Source: Auricularia sp. M13
Taxonomy: Eukaryota > Basidiomycota > Agaricomycetes > Auriculariales > Auriculariaceae
Assembly (NCBI GenBank): GCA_037042915.1
Contig: CM073204.1
Coordinates: forward strand, 372,001-436,000
Direction of reading: 5' to 3'
Length of the DNA: 64,000 nt
The notes under the pieces were generated by a model. The model saw nothing but the letters and a program-made list of their open reading frames with translations, did no database searches and was not told the DNA's origin. Of this stretch, positions 34,539 through 44,245 are shown in pieces. The position numbers were made by a program, and so were the translations under genes. Position 1 is the first letter of the stretch. Each line of letters opens with the position of its first letter.

Positions 34539-34595
34539 GGCAGCTGGGTGTCCAAGCACGCGGGGGCCAGCCGCGGTCCTTGACACCCAGCTGCC
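34539..34595. repeat. Hairpin with 17-18 bp arms
   Basis: GGCAGCTGGGTGTCCAAG (34539-34556) pairs with CTTGACACCCAGCTGCC (34579-34595) with a single bulged base; the loop is 22 bases and GC rich. No terminal repeats of a larger element seen. Confidence 0.65.
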
Positions 34596-36163
34596 TTCGT
34601 TAACGCTGGGTTTACTCCAGGCCGGGGAGTTTGCACAGAGGTAAGTGGTAGGGCCAGGCTGGCAACGATGCAGTGCGAGTCGGGGGAGGGCAAACGGGAC
34701 TTGGAGCAAAAATGGTTCGGTCGGAACTTCAAAATTGCGCCCGGACTCCGCAATTGTGTGATCATCCCAGCGCTCAGCGGTGCTCACTGCTCACCGCCAC
34801 ACTTGAGATGAGCATTCAACAGTTCTGGGCTCATGACTTGAGATTGTAAAATGAGCTTCCATGAATAATTGAGAACCCACATGTATTCCATAATAATCAG
34901 CTCATTAATGTGGTTCAGCTGCTTGTACGCAATAACAGCAGACAAATTTTTCACAGGGATTCACTTGCAGGGCGGTAGCTTGAACACTCGAAACTCACTC
35001 ATGCCAATCCCTGGACCCGAGGTAAGTGGGCATCAGTTGTCGGGATCTTCGGCAGTTGCTCCTGCATTCATCCTCTGAATTGTACATGTGTGAGTGCCAA
35101 AGACCTGCAGAGTACGAAAGCATGAAAGCACGGAAGTAACTCCAAGGCTTTCGGGCTTTAGTGCTCTGAGAGTGCTGCGGAGCGGCGAAGCACCAAAGTA
35201 TGCCAAAGCATGCCAAAGCACAGATACCGTGCTCCAGAGCAGATCCGTTTTTACAGAAGAGTGGATGAGTGGATGCGGTGAGAAGGCAGCCAGTAGAGTG
35301 TTACTGGCAGGCAGTCGAGTGATGTTGATATGGTGCATACGCAGCGACGGGCGACAGGCCTCCAGGAGTGCATCTTATGTAAAGGAACAACAGCTGCATG
35401 CTGCGACCTCCGAGGTCGGCCGTGACAGTAAGTTCCCACGACGTGAACGTAAGCGCACTTTAAGGCTGGCCGCACGACCAGACAGGAGTCGGCGCACCAA
35501 CGGAGGCCTTTGCTCGACTTTGCCACCACTGGTGCCAATGCAGCACAATACCGCAGAGGAGCGGCCTCGGAGTGCAGGGCACTTCTCAGAGCAGCGTCCA
35601 GGCTCCAGGCTCGTCTGCTCGCTGTCTGCTGTATGGAGAACAAGGGGCGATCAAATAAGTCGCGATGGCGCCATCGCCAGAGCCACATGGTAGCGCCGGG
35701 AGGACTGCATCGGATCCCCGGGAGGGCAGTGCGGTGTGCAAGTGGCAGAGCGATGGGAAGATCTCAGTCGCAGCGCTGAGCCGAGTCAGAGGAAGAGACA
35801 GGGCGATTGGACGAAGACGAAACAGGATTCCATTACGCTGGCATGGCACTCTCTAGTAGTAGAAAAAGACCCTGAGAGACACACGAGGTACGGGAAGCGG
35901 CAGTGGGGTTGGCGGCGGGCGAGGTCCTAGTCGTACATCGTACATCTCGCTGGCAGGCATGGAGTACGGGAGTCCAGTCGTTTGGTTTCGGTTCGGTGTG
36001 TGAGCGGCTACATGGGCGGGGCATGGGAACATGGTAGGCGGAGATGAGGGCGGATGAGGAGATAGTCGAGCCATAGTGTCGCCATCGTCGGTGCGAGGAT
36101 ATAAAATGCGGGTGGCGGCGGGAAAGATGGGAGCAATAAATTCTAGCGGGCGGGCTGGCGGGC

Positions 36164-36916
36164 CTATGCGGATTCGCGCTTGCGCTTGCCGACGCCGACG
36201 ACGGGGAGGTGGTCGGATGACGAGGATGCAGCGCCGGCCTGGGTGACGCCGACGACGAGGCCCTTGAGCCAGCCGTTCTCGCGGCGCAGGGCCTCGCACT
36301 CGCGCTCGAGCTCGCCGACGCGGACCTCGAGCTCCTTGGAGCGCGTCTCGAGCGCCGCCTCGCGCTCCTTCTTTTTCGCCCGGAAGCGCGCGCTGGCGGC
36401 CGTGTTGCGCCGCCGCTTGTCCTCGGCCGCGGTGACGGGCGTGTCGCTCGGCGGCGGCGACGCGGCGCGCGCGTCCGAGCCCTTGCGCGCACGCGGCTTC
36501 TTGGGCGCCGGCGGCGACGCCTCGGACGCCGCGAACGTCGAGAGGCTCGGGCTGGGCGCGACCAGGAACGGGTCGACGGTGAAGAGCCGCCCAAAATCGC
36601 CGGGGGTGGCCGCGGCGCTCGCCGTCTCGCCCGGGCCGGGCACCGCGGTCTCAGCGCTGGCACCGCTGGCGGCGGCGGCGGCGGCGAGCTCCTCCTCGCC
36701 CAGACGGACGAGGTCGTCGAGCGTGGCGGCGCCGGGCTTGGGGTGGCCCAGGCCGGCGAACGGGAGACGGTCGTCCTCGTGGGAGAAGTGCATGTACTGG
36801 AGGAAGTCGAGGTGCGCGGCGAGGTCCGGCGGCAGGCCCGAGGGCTCGTCGCCGGCGGCGGCGGCGGCGTCGCCAAAGTCGATGATGTTGAGGCCCTGCA
36901 GCGACGACGGCGCCAT
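36164..36916 (-). CDS. bZIP transcription factor
   Basis: A single exon encodes 250 residues. The basic region is AEDKRRRNTAASARFRAKKK (164-183), with Asn171 and Arg179 in the N-x7-R arrangement that contacts DNA. A leucine-zipper-like heptad region follows (LETRSKELEVRVGELERECEALRRENGWLKGL, 189-220; shown here only as the region). The sequence around the basic region resembles fungal cys-3/Zip1-type factors, which in other fungi control sulphur or metal responses, but that is a family resemblance and not proof. The N-terminal 160 residues are Ala, Pro and Gly rich with acidic patches, as in activation domains. Start at ATG 36916. A larger Arg-rich open frame on the same strand is a GC-rich shadow. 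Confidence 0.9.
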   Translation of the reverse strand: MAPSSLQGLNIIDFGDAAAAAGDEPSGLPPDLAAHLDFLQYMHFSHEDDRLPFAGLGHPKPGAATLDDLVRLGEEELAAAAAASGASAETAVPGPGETASAAATPGDFGRLFTVDPFLVAPSPSLSTFAASEASPPAPKKPRARKGSDARAASPPPSDTPVTAAEDKRRRNTAASARFRAKKKEREAALETRSKELEVRVGELERECEALRRENGWLKGLVVGVTQAGAASSSSDHLPVVGVGKRKRESA

Positions 36917-38369
36917 TGCGCGCTGCTCTGTCTGCTGATTCGTTGCGGGAGGGGCGAAGTTGCGAGCCGTGATTTACGCTCCGCAGCGGATCTCGGGCCC
37001 AGCTCGATCATCGCTCGACTTTGTCAGCATTTGACTGAGACAGAACCGGTCCGAGCCTCCCTCGTTACCCACTGGCCACTCTCAGCGCCCAGGGCGCCTC
37101 GTCTCTACTGCGGACGACCGCTTGCTACACTTCACAGGTGGACCCTTGTGCGGGAGCCACGATTCACAACTTCGGCGCGCAAAATGAGAGCTCCCGAACT
37201 GCTCAATCTTAGGCACGGCAGGCCCCGTGACCCCGACCTTATCAGCCTCCGCAGAACAACACATGCGTTGACCACCATGGCCAGTCTGAGTTTCTCAGAC
37301 TGAGACTGTCTTACTCTCAGACACCGGCAGACAACCTCAACGGGCAGCGATGGCCGGCCAGCGAGCTAGGACGCCCGCATACGTACATGCTTCACTAAGC
37401 TGGGCGGTACACCAGAGAGACCGCGGCCCATTTAGCTCGCGAACCGGAGCGTTCTGCAGACTTGACTGCCAACTGTATTGCAGGCCATCATGAGTTGACA
37501 AAGCCACGTACCTCCACGGGTAGCAATCCTCGCCAAATTGGAGGACTGCACGTCAGCCACACGCTTCCTCCTCGGCATCCCCACTGGGAGCAGTGGCAGG
37601 CTGAGCGGGGAAGAGTTCGGCAACCAGGGAAGGAAATATACTGTATGTATATACTGTATAAATGCGGCCGTCGTGGAATTCGAGGCGAGACACTTCTGGC
37701 CAGTGGAAGACTATGTGCATGCCTATTCGTCGGAAAGACGACTCGGAATCCTAAAATACACTGCGAAGACGGCGTGCAGAAGAGCGACATTGTGGCAAGC
37801 AATCCTCACGGACGGTGAGCAACTCGCAGGGGCAGACCAATAAGGTGGTGTCAGGCTGAGGAAACTGCGCCCTTTGGCGAAGAAAGTGATGCTGGAAGCT
37901 GGCACGCTATTCGCTCTATAGCTATTTCAAAGCTTGTGAAGTGTCTATTTAATTGTGCCACCGAAAGGCCTGAGGACATCTTGCGAAGTGACACGATATG
38001 AACCTCCGCACGACCTTCCTCTCTTCCCTCCGCATCTGGGCGGTGAATACGCTGCCACAGCGTGGTACTATTAGCGTGGAATTACACAGACGACCTCGAG
38101 GCTTCCGCTCGGAGGCGTGTTTCCGAAACATTGGCATTGTGGAACCCGAACAGCACTCTCTGCAGTGTTCCAAGATCCGTGCAAGAGCACAGACATGAAT
38201 ATCTCCCAGCTCACCCGAATCTCCAAGCTTTTGTGGATAAGAGCTCTCATCCTCTGACGGGACATTCTTCCACCGCCACAGGTCGCGCAGCATCTCACAG
38301 AGTGCAACTGATACTCATCGTTCTCAATAGTTCTCCATGTTAGCGCCTCGCCGTCTCAGACAGACCTGA
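36917..38369. other. 1.45-kb upstream region of the bZIP gene
   Basis: No gene seen. A palindrome, CAGTCTGAG-TTT-CTCAGACTG, sits at 37282-37302, about 370 bp upstream of the bZIP start. The right end may hold decayed N-terminal sequence of the F-box pseudogene, but I could not align it. Confidence 0.4.
37282..37302. promoter_or_regulatory. Palindrome upstream of the bZIP gene
   Basis: Nine-base arms CAGTCTGAG and CTCAGACTG are exact inverses with a TTT centre. It could be a dimeric regulator site. No direct evidence of function. Confidence 0.3.
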
Positions 38370-38900
38370 TTGAGTTGCCGCACTGGCACCGGTCGAAGCT
38401 CAGCTTCTTCGGGAACGAGGAACTCGGGTGGGCCTCAGCCTCGACTGAGACACCTGCGCATCGGCGACGCCCACCTCGCGGAATTTCCGACGCCGGGACA
38501 CTTTGTGCTGCTCGTACCCGTCCTTCCGCACCTCCTCGCACTCGTCAGTTTTAAATTCAGAAACATACCGCTCACCAGGGACGCGTTTTGCGCGTTCTGC
38601 CGCGCGCTTGATCGTCCTCAGCATGCCAATGACTCCTGACTGTGCCCACGCTTGACCTCCATCGCGTCCACGGGACACCAGGTCTTCGGCGCAAATTGCG
38701 ATACAACGGACATCTACTCGCTTCTTCGGAGACGACTCGCAGCTGACGATCTGAGCGCGAACGAGTCTGGAAAGGATCTGGCTCGGCTCTCTGCGTTCGA
38801 GATCTGCGGCTGGACTCAAAGCTTTCTTGAGATGCAAGACCGCATTAACAACCTTTTGCATGGAGGCCGACGATTTCTGAGGACTGTCCTGTACACGTAG
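38370..38900 (+). pseudogene. Decayed coiled-coil F-box gene, family B (3' part)
   Basis: This frame aligns with the C-terminal third of the F-box protein at 39277-40902. Matching stretches are LRHLRIGDAHLAEF, VLLVPVLPHLLALVSF, DAFCAFCRALDRP, VFGANCDTTDIYSLLRRRL and LSAFEICGWTQSFLEMQDRI. One in-frame TGA at 38637-38639 falls where the paralogue has Trp (GSWICCQL), so the break is a single nonsense change. The frame is otherwise open to the natural stop at 38898-38900. The 5' two thirds, including the F-box, are missing or unrecognisable. It lies directly upstream of its closest intact relative, in the same orientation, which points to an old tandem duplication. Confidence 0.75.
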
Positions 38901-39276
38901 CCCAACTCAAGTGCCGCCTTACTGTAAGAAATCTTCAAGCGCCGTCCAACAACCCCGCTGTTACACCCGTAACCCATATTGCAGGTCTCGTTGGATGTTA
39001 ACTTGGATGCGGGAGGCCCGACTGATCATTTGTTGCGACAGAAAGTCGATGATGGTGCGACTGAGTCGGTGCCCCTAGTCCGCGGCTCCTTCTTAACTAA
39101 TTTACATAGTCATTTTTCATCCTAATTGACTTGAAACAGGAAATTTGGAGACATTTTGAGAGCGCGAATGCATGTTCTGCATAATGGAAGACGGAACAAA
39201 AACGCTTTGAAGCTCCGCCCGCATCCTTTCTTGCCGTCCACCACCCAGACGCTACACTGTGTTCTGCTCGTGCAGT
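38901..39276. other. Spacer between F-box pseudogene and F-box gene
   Basis: No gene. It should contain the promoter of the intact gene at 39277. No clear TATA box. Confidence 0.4.
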
Positions 39277-40902
39277 ATGGCGTTTCCTGAGCGCGATCCC
39301 AACCGCTACGCTGGCGCAATGGAAGCTGCCAGTGTTCGGGCATGCCTTGCCGCCCAGGCCGACGAGCTGCTCCTCCTTCGGGAGAACCACCAACAGGCGC
39401 GAAGGGCGACTGCAGACGCCGAAGCGCGCGTTTGCGAAAAAATCCTGGAAGAAATTCACTTGCTCAGGCACATCCGAGACGATGCTGCTTCGCTCGAAGC
39501 AGATCTGCAGCGGCGGCTGGACGCCCTGACGGAGGAGATCGTCATCAACTGTGGTCTGCTGCATCCTGTCCGAAAGATGCCGCTCGAGCTCCTCGGCGAA
39601 ATTTTCGAGTACTGCCTAGTCGACATTCGCGATGAGGGTTGGGACGACGAACACTTGCTATACGAAAACGATATCTATCCTCGACAAGTGCAGCCGTTCA
39701 GGCTTGCTGCCGTTTGTAGGAGATGGCGGATGGCTAGCTTCGCAGCTCCCAGAGTGTGGTCCCACGTCGCTCTTTCATTTGATTCTGTGACGCAGCGAAC
39801 AGTTGCCATGTGGATGACATTCCTTGGGACAGTGCTGCAGCGTTCGGGAGCCGCGCCAATATGTATCTTTGTCGCCCGCGCGTACGCGAGCCAGTCCTAC
39901 CATGCCGCACCAGCCGCTATACTAGCGAATGCCATGTCTCGCTGCTGTTTCCTGCGCGTTGCTATCAAGGGCTTCACCCACAACGACGCTCTGCTCGCGG
40001 TTCTCGGTTCACGGTCGCCACGGCTGCTCCACGCCTCATTATTTGCGAGGGACATAAATTCTGACTCTCCTGGGATGATGGAGCTGCTTCCTGGAGCGCA
40101 TAATCTTCGTCGATTGAAGTCATGCAACGTGTTCAGAAAAGGGCCGACCGTCTTTCCTGCCCTCACCAGCCTATCTCTGACCATCCCACACTGTCTGTCC
40201 GAGCGGGACGACATTGCCCATGTCATCGAGACCTCTCCACTTCTGAAGTACCTGGTTATAGAGCTTCCCATCATACTCCAAAGGGTTCTTCCCACGGAAA
40301 AGGCTGTCGCTCCATCCCTCACGCACATGGGAGTCATTCTGTTCGGCGCACGCCCCTTCCAATGCCTTGCAGATTTTTTGGAATTCCCCGACCTATCGAC
40401 GCTTTTCCTGAAGAGGGACAAAGACTTAGACGCCGACCTCATTGAGTTCATCTCGAAGCTTGCGACGTCGTCGTCCCGACTGTCGCGCTTGACCTTCGAA
40501 AGCTCGGGCGAGGCGGAGTTCTTGAACTTTCTCGCCGTTCTCCCTCTCCTGGGAGCACTTGTGGCTCTCAACTTCGACGGCGCTCCCATCTGGACCATAA
40601 CCAAGCGCGATTTGCACTCATTCTGCACCGTACTCGATCATCCTCGAGCCGACGGTTCCTGGATCTGCTGCCAGCTAGACTCCATATCATTCGGCGGTCA
40701 TTGTAAATTCGACGCCGACTGCGACCCCGAGGATATATATCGTCTCATCCAGAAGCGACTTACAGCATGTGACGAGGAACGCGAGCATACTGTGGCTTCG
40801 CTCTCGACGTTCACAGTTGCCGGCTGGCCGTCTGAAACGCGAGCGATTGTGCAGCACCGCATCAACGCCATGCTCGAATGTATCGATGACGATTATACTT
40901 AG
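39277..40902 (+). CDS. Coiled-coil F-box protein, family B (copy 4)
   Basis: A single exon encodes 541 residues, starting MAFPERDPNRYAGAMEAASV. Residues 20-90 form a charged coiled coil; the F-box follows at about 95-165 with LHPVRKMPLELLGEIFEYCL and RLAAVCRRWRMASFAAPRVW. The remainder has irregular leucine-rich segments and the shared motif CKFDADCDPEDIYRLI near the C-terminus. The same architecture is seen at 26694 and in the two broken copies at 28537 and 38370. Presumed SCF ubiquitin-ligase adaptor; substrate unknown. Intronless. Confidence 0.87.
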   Translation: MAFPERDPNRYAGAMEAASVRACLAAQADELLLLRENHQQARRATADAEARVCEKILEEIHLLRHIRDDAASLEADLQRRLDALTEEIVINCGLLHPVRKMPLELLGEIFEYCLVDIRDEGWDDEHLLYENDIYPRQVQPFRLAAVCRRWRMASFAAPRVWSHVALSFDSVTQRTVAMWMTFLGTVLQRSGAAPICIFVARAYASQSYHAAPAAILANAMSRCCFLRVAIKGFTHNDALLAVLGSRSPRLLHASLFARDINSDSPGMMELLPGAHNLRRLKSCNVFRKGPTVFPALTSLSLTIPHCLSERDDIAHVIETSPLLKYLVIELPIILQRVLPTEKAVAPSLTHMGVILFGARPFQCLADFLEFPDLSTLFLKRDKDLDADLIEFISKLATSSSRLSRLTFESSGEAEFLNFLAVLPLLGALVALNFDGAPIWTITKRDLHSFCTVLDHPRADGSWICCQLDSISFGGHCKFDADCDPEDIYRLIQKRLTACDEEREHTVASLSTFTVAGWPSETRAIVQHRINAMLECIDDDYT

Positions 40903-42201
40903 AAACGCAGAGGCCGATGGTCTCTCATATTTTTCTTGTCTCCATACTGTATCTGTGTCGTGCTTCATTGAAGATCTGTACCGTGCCGTCGCAGGAGATG
41001 CTGAGGCTGTACGCCCTCTTCCGATTTACGCAAGCGAGGAATAATAGCGTATACCGATTTTTATCATGGTCATGTATGTCCTCCGGCGGTTGTCTGTGCA
41101 ACAGATTTTGCGCGGGGGAAAACGCAAAGGCGGAGACTGAAAGCGTTCTGTTCCGAACTTCATATCCCCAACAGCGCGTTTCTGGCGCTCTGGTTATTCT
41201 CGATACTGCCCCTGATGCAACTTGGACGCTATTCTCTGCCAGTCTAATAAAGGCTCATATTCACGAATCAAAATCTTACGCTCGTTGGACATGAGTTGTT
41301 CTTGGAAACAGTAGACTTATTCGGTACGTCCAAAATACCTATAACCCATGTTGTACCCATGAAAATATGCTCACCCCCAAGTGGCGACCTTTGACAAGAA
41401 TAGACCTGGTATATCATGAGTGGGCCATCGCAGGAGGTCTACATTTGCCGTCTCGGGTCATGTTCACCCTGACGCGTCCAATAATTGCCTGGAACTGGTT
41501 GCTGGGTGTCAAACATTCTTTTCGCATGGCACGTGATCGCGGGGTATATTTGATTAGTGTGTGGTCTCATTATCGCGCTTCATTATAGCTGACAGGTCAA
41601 GAAGAAAATCAGGGCGTTGCACAGCTCACCGATGCAGCCATGATGCAGCCCCAACTTCTTGGCTCGCGCACTCTGCTCAAGGCGTCAAACTACATGCCAA
41701 CTCTTGAGAGCATCTCAAAGGACCGGGCAAATTTGCTTCGAAACGTACGATCACATCACAGCGCTGGCGAAGCCCTGACGGCCACACCGTCGTCAACGGA
41801 TGTGCACACGACATATACGGCTAACAAGGAACGTTAAGGGCGTCATCGATTGCTCAGCAGCCATTCCAAACCCTCAAATGGTTGTGTATGACCCTGGTGC
41901 TGTCAGGCTCGCATTGTATCCCTCCCTCCACGCCTTCGGCCGCAGCGACTCAAGTCACTTGCAACAAGTTCGCTTACCAGGTGAGGGTCTGCCTCTACAT
42001 GCTTCTCTGGTTGACGATTTGTGCTAGCAACCGTGCGTGACCGCTGGACCGCTAAGCTGCAAGGGACAAACCGTCATGGAAAATTTTGCTGATGAAGATG
42101 TCCGCATTTCTTATTTCCTGGAAAACGTCAAGCTGCGCGCTAACCATAGCAATCTAAGATAATTATACACTCAAAAGGCTCCTCGACGCCGCCAAGCTCC
42201 T
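40903..42201. other. 1.3-kb AT-richer intergenic region
   Basis: No supportable gene. It lies between the convergent ends of the F-box gene and the monooxygenase gene. Several short frames exist but none shows family motifs. Confidence 0.4.
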
Positions 42202-44245
42202 TCATGCAATCAGCGCTTTGGGTTCAGTGGCCGCCACCTCGAGGGCAGTGATAGCAAACGTGGCGTCTTTGGAAACGGTGTGGCCGGCAGTCGCCTCTTC
42301 GTGCATTGTGATGTCGCTCTCGGTCCCTTCGCTGACAGAGCGAGCCTCGGTGGTCTCGCTCTCCGTGCCCTCGCTGTTCGAATGCTGCTCGCTGAAGTCG
42401 ACCTCTAGACCGTGCTCAACGAGCCAACGTGTCACGGCCTCGTCTGCGTCGTACCCAAACAGCGCCTGGCTCTTGCGCATGTCTGCCCACTGGTTCGGGT
42501 TCCCCTCGTGTGCCTCGTTCTCGCCGTCTTCCTGCGCCTCCTTGACAGTGGTCTGCGCGAGCCCAGTCGCGTCTACCGAGCGTGTAGCTGGTGACGACGA
42601 AGCCGATTTGGGCGGGAGCCCTGTACCGTAGTTCCTGCCCTTTAACGTCGCGCGCATTTGCTCGTCGCGCTCCTCTTGCGCCGGGCCGTCGGGCAGGTGG
42701 AAAATGTGCTGGTTGAGCCGCGAGCTAGCCTGAACGTCCGCAGTGCGCTGGTGCCGTAGCGCCTCATACGCTTTCAGCAGCACCGGTACTTGTTCGGCGC
42801 TCTGTAGTCGCGCAAACAACGCGCCCAACACAGCGCCGTCCTCGATCTAACAGACACATAGTCATGCATCAGCTTCCGCCAGTCAAGCAACCATCCGAGC
42901 GGACGTACCGCCATTGCAGCTCCTTGCGCGCGGTAGGGCTGCGCGACAAACGACATGTTAGCGCGGCCGCGAAGGATGGCGCGGTAGACGCACCAGCATT
43001 GGATGGCAGGCGTCTCCCAGAAGCACGAGCTGCTGGTCTGGATGGATCCAGCTCTCGAGCGGTTGGCGGTCCATCAGCTTCCACTTGAGTGTGGAAGGCA
43101 CAAACGACAAGAGCTTCTCGACTCTGCAATTGATGCCGCTATCGTCAACGTATGTCCCAAAATAAGGCGGAACCACTGCTCACCGAGGTTCCCAGTTGGC
43201 AAAGTCTGCACGCATTTTGTCTGCGCTGCCCTCCGCCGTCCACGACTCAACTGACCCGTCGTCGGGGTGGAGAAGAACGATGTTATATTCATTCTTCGCA
43301 CGCTATTGCAAAACACAAAGTCGTAAGCGTGACGTCGAAGCCCTATGCTGCCGCGCGGAGGAGACGCACAATGCAGTAGCCCATGACGTGCCGCCCGGGA
43401 CCCATCCAGCTTGTCATGTGTGGCCGTTCCACAAGCTCGCGAAGGTCGTCGTGTTCGAGAAGCAGCGACGCCGGGACAATGGCGCGATAGGCAGCGTCGC
43501 CCGTCGCGGATGCCTGGTCTGGGGTGCCGACAACGGCGCTGCGAAGCACGCTCTTCACGCCGTCCGCGCCCACGACAAGATCTGCCCGCAGGGTTTCAAT
43601 CTTGCCGTTGCTCGTGACGGTAATCGTTCCAGCTCCGGAATACTCCTTAACCCATGTGGCCAGGCGCAGCTTGACGAGCGGCAGGGTAATGTCCATGAGC
43701 ATATTGTGCAGATCGGCGCGCTGAACGCGGCGGCGTCAGACAGGTTCAACGGGTGCTAAGTTATATCGACGCACATGGACATGATAATATGGCGCGCCGT
43801 ACAGCTGCTCCATATTGCTCCAATCGGTGCGTCCGAGCAGCTCTCCGGTCTTGTCTATAGTGATCGATGTTTAACAGGAGTTCAGGATATTGTGCGCCAA
43901 TGACCGGACTTACAGCGTCGGAAAACGATGCCTTCCGGTTGGACCGCCGTCTTCGCCAGCTGCTCGCCGAGGCCAAACCTAATCAAAACGCGGGCGACGT
44001 TCGGGGAGACCTGATGTGGGGTTTAGCGACCGCTGGGTACGTGGTCAGCGGTTCGGACAGACCTGGATGCCTGCGCCAACTTCGGCAATGGCGACCGCGG
44101 ACTCGACGATGGTGACATTGTGTCCTGCGCGAGCGAGGCCATACGCAGCGGCGAGTCCGCCGAGGCCACAGCCCACGACGATGATGTCCAGTACATGTGA
44201 AGTCTGACGTCCTCCATAGAGTTCGGGCATGGATGAAGAGGACAT
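42202..44245 (-). CDS. FAD-dependent monooxygenase (salicylate hydroxylase-like)
   Basis: Eight minus-strand exons (44245-44063, 44010-43914, 43854-43775, 43720-43370, 43302-43184, 43123-42994, 42938-42909, 42846-42202) give 544 residues. The FAD-binding Rossmann motif is IIVVGCGLGGLAAAYGLARA (21-40) with Glu49 at the end of strand 2. The DG motif is VVGADGVKSVLR (169-180) and the GD motif is LLGDACHPML followed by PYRAQGAAMAIEDG (311-334). These define the group A aromatic hydroxylases, which use NAD(P)H and oxygen to hydroxylate aromatic acids such as salicylate. The C-terminal 210 residues include NPNQWADMRKSQALFGYDAD, common in fungal members, and end in an acidic, Thr/Ser-rich tail with a repeated SEGTES motif. 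An alternative start is the ATG at 44230. Exon 7 is only 30 nt. The exact substrate is not deducible. Confidence 0.9.

Larger units (their letters stand above)
32444..36163. other. 3.7-kb gene-free stretch with small repeats
   Basis: No gene I can support. It contains several copies of a near-palindromic TGCTCTGGAGCA motif (33789-33866, again near 35230), a direct repeat ATGCCAAAGC x2 near 35197-35217, and a 17-bp-arm hairpin at 34539-34595. The left end is the promoter side of the four-TM gene; the right end is the 3' side of the bZIP gene. Confidence 0.4.

Noticed and set aside
35833-37011. 392-codon Arg-rich minus-strand frame over the bZIP gene
   Set aside because: It is the shifted frame of the GC-rich bZIP exon. 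The 250-codon frame has a perfect basic region and zipper.
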